Part shown: piece after piece, positions 59,051 through 64,000 of the stretch
Numbering within the stretch: position 1 is the stretch's first letter
Layout: every line of letters begins with the position of its first letter
Assembly (NCBI GenBank): GCA_029834535.1
Contig: JAQMWT010000375.1
Span: 1 to 64,000 of the forward strand
From: Chrysophaeum taylorii
Taxonomy: Eukaryota > Sar > Pelagophyceae > Pelagomonadales > Pelagomonadaceae
Direction of reading: 5' to 3'
DNA length: 64,000 nucleotides
Position numbers and translations under genes: made by a program
The notes under the pieces: generated by a model
The model's database searches: none
What the model was told of the DNA's origin: nothing
Seen by the model: the letters and a program-made list of their open reading frames with translations, nothing else

Positions 59051-60514
59051 TCATGAGCGGTGAGTATTAAGCGAGACAACCGCTCTGTGATCTTGAACAG
59101 TGTTACAAGCAACACGCGTGCATTGGCTGTAGGAGGAAAGAGCCGGTTTTCCAGGGAGGTAATTGAAAATTGAAGCAATGGCTGCCTGTAGATCTGTGCG
59201 CAGAGATAGATTCTCAGCGCTGAGGGTGTTGACCTTGCGAATATATAGGCGAAGAGTTTCCTGGAGTTGTTCGACTTGTTGACGCAATGCATCGACATCA
59301 TCAGGCGAGGCAGAAGGAGCAGGGTGTGTCGATGGCGAAGACATTTCCAGAGTAGATTCTGATGAGGGAAGTGAGTAGTTAAATGACATTTCGGTCAACA
59401 CATGCTGTGCAAGTAGGGGGTATTTCGTGTTTAGGAAGTGCAGAAAGTCTTGACGTTCGGCCGAAGTATAGGTGGGAACGAACATTACATCCAAGAGTGA
59501 TGGCGGCTTTGTATCGTCTGAGGATGATACGTAGTCGTCAAGGTGTTGTACCCACGATTGGATAACAGTATGAATCACATGGTGGTATTTGGTGGGCTTG
59601 AACATAGCCTGAGTTTTACGAGCTTGTGTTCGCTCGAGCGTTACAAGAAAGTTAAGATGCTCCAGGTGCATCTGAGTAATAAGCCGAAGATCCAGTCCCA
59701 ATGGTAATTGAGTAGTGGAGTCTGTGGCTGCATCGGTTACTGATAAGACTAAATGAGCAAGTGACGAATGTTGCGTTAGACTGCTAGTCAAGAGAGTATG
59801 TAGCTCCTTTGGCAAATGATACGTGCGTATGATGGTTGCGCGTATATGACCAGCTGAGCACCCATCACAGGAGGGTTGGAAGGAAGTAGCATTACGTGCA
59901 CATACGTTAGGTTGTATGGGCGCCTGATCGGTGTTGTGACAAGCACAACAAATGTTAGTGGTGATAGTTGAGATGGGGATATGACCATTCTTCTTGTGGT
60001 CATCTGTGTTGAGGTGACTCAGTACTTCAGTGGGGAGTTCACTAGGTGCTTGTGACTTCGAATTATATGTGGTAGAAGCAAGAAATGTAGGCTGCCCCAA
60101 ATCGTTGAGGCATTGCGTACAGTAGGATGGCAGGATGAAACGTTCACGTTTGGGGCCTCTGTAGCAGCCAATAGAAGTAATAGCAGGAGCAGCTTCCCAA
60201 AATGTAGTAATGGGTAGGCGCATGGATATGAACGTCGTAAGTTCCACAAACAGTAAAGAGTCAGCAGATTCATATATCGAGTTGAGTGCCGTAGAGATTT
60301 CCGCTCGCATAACAGAAGAGAGAAAGGGCGTGGCAGGAGTACGGAAGCTCTCAGAACGAGAGAATCCTCTTTCAATCAGGGCAAAATCCATGTTGAGGCC
60401 ATCCTGGAGTGTTAGGGATTGTAGTAAAACAGGTTCAGCTGGTGTCGGTGAGACAGTAGCAGCCTGGGAGGTAGTAGGAGTGACAGTGGTTATGGGTTGT
60501 CGCTTTTGAAACAA
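59051..60514 (-). CDS. Extra ORF 3' of copia pol: Cys-rich, coiled coil, unknown
   Basis: About 487 codons open; the first in-frame ATG is at 60,391 (MDFALIERGFSRS). Paired Cys/His (YCTQCLNDLG, NICCACHNTDQAP, VCARNATSFQPSCDGCSAGH) suggest a zinc-binding region near residues 130-230. DALRQQVEQLQETLRLYIRK with VNTLSAENLSLRTDLQAAIA forms a C-terminal coiled coil. Most copia elements stop after RNase H. An additional ORF in this place is known in Sirevirus-type copia (env-like ORF), but I see no membrane segment, so env is not supported. Function unknown. Confidence 0.55.
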   Translation of the reverse strand: MFQKRQPITTVTPTTSQAATVSPTPAEPVLLQSLTLQDGLNMDFALIERGFSRSESFRTPATPFLSSVMRAEISTALNSIYESADSLLFVELTTFISMRLPITTFWEAAPAITSIGCYRGPKRERFILPSYCTQCLNDLGQPTFLASTTYNSKSQAPSELPTEVLSHLNTDDHKKNGHIPISTITTNICCACHNTDQAPIQPNVCARNATSFQPSCDGCSAGHIRATIIRTYHLPKELHTLLTSSLTQHSSLAHLVLSVTDAATDSTTQLPLGLDLRLITQMHLEHLNFLVTLERTQARKTQAMFKPTKYHHVIHTVIQSWVQHLDDYVSSSDDTKPPSLLDVMFVPTYTSAERQDFLHFLNTKYPLLAQHVLTEMSFNYSLPSSESTLEMSSPSTHPAPSASPDDVDALRQQVEQLQETLRLYIRKVNTLSAENLSLRTDLQAAIASIFNYLPGKPALSSYSQCTRVACNTVQDHRAVVSLNTHRS

Positions 60515-60649
60515 CTTGGGAGAGATGCCACGGCCACGGGAGTGTCAAGAAGGCATGAACAACACTCGCCCGTGTACAAAAAAATTGTGGCAAGAGAAGG
60601 TAAGGCAGGGTTAGTTTAACGACGTTGCGGTCACTAGAGTTAGGTATCT

Positions 60650-63409
60650 TCAATCCTGTAAAGGATTGTCATGAGAGGCATGATGCATACCGAGTAGAGA
60701 ACGAAAAGTGGAGAACTCAGGAGCAAGTGGTTTTGTAAAGCCATCCGCCACGTTCAGCTTGCCGGGAACATGATGAACTCGTATTTTCTGTAGTGAGATA
60801 TACTCACGGATTTTAAACCATCTGGTCGACAGTGCCTTGGATCGAGAAGACCCATCTGGGTTATTAGAGGTGTGAACAGTAGCAGCATTGTCAGACAAAA
60901 GAGGTAGGCTTCTGATGAAGCGCATATCTTCAGCAATTGGGTTGTCATTGTCATCGAAGTCGACAGGGTCAGCGGTGTTCTCACCATTAGCATTGTTGAC
61001 GTAGAAGGTGGGGTTGACGACAAAGGAGAGTTCCAACAGCAGCTTGCGTAGCCAGATAGCTTCATCAGCACAAATACTGAGGGCAATCAACTCAGCTTCG
61101 TGAGTTGAGCAGGAGACAATCGGTTGAAGTTTGCTTTTCCAACCAATAAGGCAGTTGAAAAGATAGAAGACAAACCCGGTGGTAGATTTCCTATCTTCCT
61201 GTGCTAAGGAAGGGGCATTGTCAGCGTCAACCATGGCAACTAAGGGGTCAAACTGTCCAGTAGATACATCCTGTGGTTGGTAGTCGACCACAGTGGATAG
61301 ATCAATTCGATTAGCGGAGACAGTGCGAAGGTGAGCTTCAATGGCATTACCTTTAGGGTGAAACCAGAGGCGAAGTGAGCGGTTTTCCGGCTTCTTGAGG
61401 TAGCGAAGCAAATGCTCTAGCATTTGGACGTGAACATACGTAGGTGCATGCATACCACGCGAACATCTGCCCAAGGCTTGCGAGAAGTCAGGTCTGCAGG
61501 CAACTTGCATGAACACCAGCTTGCCAAGGAGGGTGGCAAAGTGCGAATTGATGTACAACTCTGTTTCAGAGCTGGGAGTGCCATCTTTATACTTGAAGGA
61601 CGATGACATAGGATATTTAAGCGGGGTCAGTTGCTGCAAGACTGGGTGATCAGCGAAGAGTTCATCCAGCTTGGCTTGCACATCCAGAGAAATGGAGCCG
61701 TCAGATGTGCGACACACACACATGCCTAGGAGGGTATGGACAGGTTCAAACTGCTCTACAGCATACCGTTTGTGGAGGGCATCCTGTAATTCGGCACGAA
61801 GAGGGTTGTCATTGGACACAATAACAATGTCGTCTACAGACAGACTGCATACGACGAACTTAGCATGTGCGGATACTCGAGCACATAGGCAAGAGTCCGA
61901 ATGCAGGCGTTTGTAGCCAAGGCTACGGAAGAAGCCGTCTATCTCTTTGTTCCAAAGGGATGGTGGTTGCCTAAGTCCATAAAGTGACTTCAGCAGTTTC
62001 GGTAGACGTCGGCCCTTGTACTTAGCGTCATCGGGGTCGATAAGCTTGATGCCGTCTGGTAATTGAACATAGACATTGGCATCGATGTCAGACTGAACGA
62101 AGGCGTTCGGGACGTCTGCATGGTAGACAGGCAATTGCTTGTATGCTGCAATAGCTAGTAGTACCCGGATTGCGGTCATGGTGGCCATGGGGCTGAAGGT
62201 ACCAAAGAAATCGGCGCCAAGCGATGCTAGGAAGCCACGTAGTACGAGGCGAGCCTTGTGCTTAACGTATTTGCCTGCAGAGTCTGTTTTGATCTTCAGC
62301 ACCATCTTGCTGTCAATAGGACGAGAGACACCGTCGGGTAAGGAAAGTTTGAAGCAGCCAAAGCGGATAATGTCGTGGAGTTCCTTGGCGATGGCCTTGA
62401 GGTAGGCGTGCCTGTTTTCAGGCGACAAACCGTGGAGGCACTTAAGTTTATATTCGTCAATGGAAACGTCCGCTTCTTGGACCTTATATTCGTCAGGACC
62501 AACAGTGGCTGGTGAATTATAGTTTAGCGACGTTGCGGTCGAGGCAGTGTGCGCAACTTCGGGATAAGCGGAAACAGCGTCAGTAGGAGTAGTAGGGGCA
62601 GATTCCAGTTGGATATGGATAGTAGGGTCGGTACGTAAGACCTGGGTGATAAACTCTGTAGAGACCAGAAGGTATTCCTCCAAGTCAGCCAGAGATGCAG
62701 AAGTAGCGCCAAACTCGGATGAGTTGTGATCAATAAAGCTGGTCGGCGCCAGGTACGTAAGTGCATATTGTAAGGAAGAAGTGCCGAAGGCAGCAGCGTG
62801 TTCAGTGAACGCAGATAAAAGGGGCTGAGGAATAGGGCACGCAGGTGAACCATCAGCAGTTAAATAGGTTGCAGCTGGGATGCTAGATGCGCACTTGGCG
62901 TGGGCGAAGTAACAATCGACGTGCGGGTAGCGGGCAAGTAAGTCAGTGCGCAACGGGAGAAGAAGACGAGCTAACAACGCATGTTCCCCCTCTGAGCAGA
63001 TAGCAGACCAGAGGATACCACCACGGAGATGAAGGGCGGAGAGGGCGGGAGACTTGAACGTAAGAAAGTGGTGGCGAAGATCCCAGCAGAAATCGGCGAG
63101 CTTGCCACCAGCGGCTTTGTAAGCACCAATAGTAGACGCTTGTAACCGGGCTCGGATAGTTTTCATAGAAGTGGCCTTGCGAGTGTTAGGCTGTTTGGAA
63201 CCTGGGACAAGAATGAGGTCATCTTGTGCAAAAAGGTCTTTGTAAGAAGGAAGCAAGGGCGGCGGTGACATAGAGCCAGATTCGTCGGCGATAGCGTCAG
63301 TCAGAAGAGGGAGAAGAGGCCGGAGTAGGGGACGAAGAAGGAGGAGCTGAAGGAGGTGGGGAGTGCCCCCTCTGAGGATGAGGAGTCCTTGTCCCCCTCT
63401 GAATGACAT
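60650..63409 (-). CDS. Copia polyprotein part: reverse transcriptase and RNase H
   Basis: 919-codon frame. Copia blocks: HAYLKAIAKELHDIIRFGCF, KHKARLVLRGFLASLGADFF, GTFSPMATMTAIRVLLAIAA, VYHADVPNAFVQSDIDANVY, LPKLLKSLYGLRQPPSLWNK, CSLSVDDIVIVSND (the YVDD-type box), LLGKLVFMQVACRPDFSQAL, then RNase H/junction blocks DADNAPSLAQEDRKSTTGFV, CSTHEAELIALSICADEAIW, LLSDNAATVHTSNN and KIRVHHVPGKLNVADGFTKP. It looks intact in the window. Confidence 0.92.
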   Translation of the reverse strand: MSFRGGQGLLILRGGTPHLLQLLLLRPLLRPLLPLLTDAIADESGSMSPPPLLPSYKDLFAQDDLILVPGSKQPNTRKATSMKTIRARLQASTIGAYKAAGGKLADFCWDLRHHFLTFKSPALSALHLRGGILWSAICSEGEHALLARLLLPLRTDLLARYPHVDCYFAHAKCASSIPAATYLTADGSPACPIPQPLLSAFTEHAAAFGTSSLQYALTYLAPTSFIDHNSSEFGATSASLADLEEYLLVSTEFITQVLRTDPTIHIQLESAPTTPTDAVSAYPEVAHTASTATSLNYNSPATVGPDEYKVQEADVSIDEYKLKCLHGLSPENRHAYLKAIAKELHDIIRFGCFKLSLPDGVSRPIDSKMVLKIKTDSAGKYVKHKARLVLRGFLASLGADFFGTFSPMATMTAIRVLLAIAAYKQLPVYHADVPNAFVQSDIDANVYVQLPDGIKLIDPDDAKYKGRRLPKLLKSLYGLRQPPSLWNKEIDGFFRSLGYKRLHSDSCLCARVSAHAKFVVCSLSVDDIVIVSNDNPLRAELQDALHKRYAVEQFEPVHTLLGMCVCRTSDGSISLDVQAKLDELFADHPVLQQLTPLKYPMSSSFKYKDGTPSSETELYINSHFATLLGKLVFMQVACRPDFSQALGRCSRGMHAPTYVHVQMLEHLLRYLKKPENRSLRLWFHPKGNAIEAHLRTVSANRIDLSTVVDYQPQDVSTGQFDPLVAMVDADNAPSLAQEDRKSTTGFVFYLFNCLIGWKSKLQPIVSCSTHEAELIALSICADEAIWLRKLLLELSFVVNPTFYVNNANGENTADPVDFDDNDNPIAEDMRFIRSLPLLSDNAATVHTSNNPDGSSRSKALSTRWFKIREYISLQKIRVHHVPGKLNVADGFTKPLAPEFSTFRSLLGMHHASHDNPLQD

Positions 63410-63974
63410 GGTCTTGCATAGTGGTGTGGGGTGTGAGCGAGAAAGGCGCGGAAGGAGCGTGTGGCGGAGGAGCTAGTTCAGGATCAGGAGTAGGATGCTG
63501 CAACATGTAGAGGAATTGCAGCTTGGACGAAACACGAATTTGTCCGTTTTCAGGGTTGAGGACGACGTCAGCGAGATGGTCGACGCGTGGGGAGACGAGC
63601 GGGTTTTGCGCGTTGGCGCAACAGAGATACAGATATTTGCGGCGGCACGGTTCCCACTTGTGGTGTTCATGGGGCTCCAATAGGAGGTAACATTCAGCGC
63701 CAAAAATCTTGAGCATATCGTGTTGGGGAGTGCTGAGTTGGTTGTAGAGTAGCTGTTGCGGACTCAGAATAGCATGATGAATGCGCTCGAGCGTGGCGTT
63801 CGGGAGAAGGTTATAGCTTTGAACGGTGTGTATCACCGCCCATGGGAACATGATAGCGGGTTCCACGATCTTGGCGCCACGATAGTGAGCATTAAGGAGA
63901 GAACGAAGGCGAGTTGAGGAGGCGGAGGCGATGAAACCGATGGCAGACTCAACTTCAAAGTTAAAGTGGTGCAT
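63297..63974 (-). mobile_element. Copia integrase, C-terminal part
   Basis: Minus-strand frame with MHHFNFEVESAIGFIASASS, a distal core remnant, YNQLSTPQHDMLKIFGAECY and EPCRRKYLYLCCANAQNPLV, matching the region between the integrase core and RT in copia elements (the 'R-FG-AY/P-K...R-K-G' block). Ends in a Pro/Ser-rich linker. The catalytic core lies beyond the window edge. Confidence 0.7.
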
Positions 63975-64000
63975 GTACGGCGGGAAGGCAATGAGTTGAA

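Larger units (their letters stand above)
58262..64000 (-). mobile_element. Ty1/copia LTR retrotransposon with extra 3' ORF, well preserved
   Basis: Copia element in minus orientation running out of the window on the right. Parts seen from 5' to 3': the C-terminal part of integrase (63.97-63.3 kb), a long RT-RNase H frame (63.41-60.65 kb), an additional ORF region (60.51-58.77 kb) and one LTR (58.26-58.51 kb). The visible part looks whole or has very few breaks, so it is probably young; the other LTR would be needed to date it. It inserted into helicase copy 6. Confidence 0.88.

Noticed and set aside
59051-60514. Retroviral-type envelope gene in the right-hand copia element
   Set aside because: Position fits, but there is no signal peptide or transmembrane segment; Cys/His pairs and a coiled coil argue against it.
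1-64000. tRNA or rRNA genes
   Set aside because: No cloverleaf-like or rRNA core sequence was recognised by eye on either strand; a covariance-model scan would settle this.

Overview
The window looks like nuclear DNA of a unicellular eukaryotic alga. Host genes are intronless or nearly so, GC-rich and rich in Asp/Arg. They include a nuclear-pore scaffold gene (Nup155), a SpoU-family organelle rRNA 2'-O-methyltransferase, an octotricopeptide-repeat/RAP organelle RNA-binding gene and a twinned mu-type glutathione S-transferase. Abundant LANTAWAFA-type OPR repeats with RAP tails, and a PD-(D/E)XK retroelement tail of a kind I remember from algae, suggest an ochrophyte (for example a pelagophyte), haptophyte or dinoflagellate. 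I cannot name the species. No rRNA, tRNA or CRISPR array was recognised.

Layout. 1-10.7 kb is a broken Ty1/copia composite on the minus strand, hit by a short non-LTR element with a (GTTA)n tail. 10.7-13.5 kb holds a nuclease-like retroelement tail, a 203-bp tandem array and the first of six Helitron/PIF1-type helicase fragments. 13.7-18.4 kb is Nup155, whose 5' flank is a MITE-like inverted repeat. 18.4-29 kb is mostly decayed sequence around a secreted Cys-rich protein gene and the first GST. 29-38 kb holds an old diverged repeat in two copies, a pogo-like transposon nested in one of them, the second GST, and a PIF/Harbinger transposon. 37.9-47.2 kb is a very young Ty3/gypsy LTR element inserted into the edge of the Harbinger element; it carries a C5 DNA cytosine-methyltransferase-like module. 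47.2-50.3 kb has a coiled-coil ORF and two more helicase fragments. 50.5-56.4 kb is a compact host-gene island: a WD40 protein, a small hydrolase-like ORF, the rRNA methyltransferase and the OPR-RAP gene. 56.4-64 kb has two more helicase fragments; the second is cut by a well-preserved Ty1/copia element that runs out of the window.

The order of insertions can be read from the junctions: helicase fragments before the right-hand copia; Harbinger before gypsy; left copia before the (GTTA)n element; outer decayed repeat before pogo. The strongest candidates for something new are the methyltransferase-bearing gypsy element, the helicase-fragment family amplified after it had lost its reading frame, the structured (GTTA)n-tailed 3' end with an apparent compensatory base pair, and the GST pair whose identity stops at the CDS limits. 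The rRNA methyltransferase and the hydrolase-like ORF overlap tail to tail, and the hydrolase-like ORF begins one base after the WD40 gene stop.
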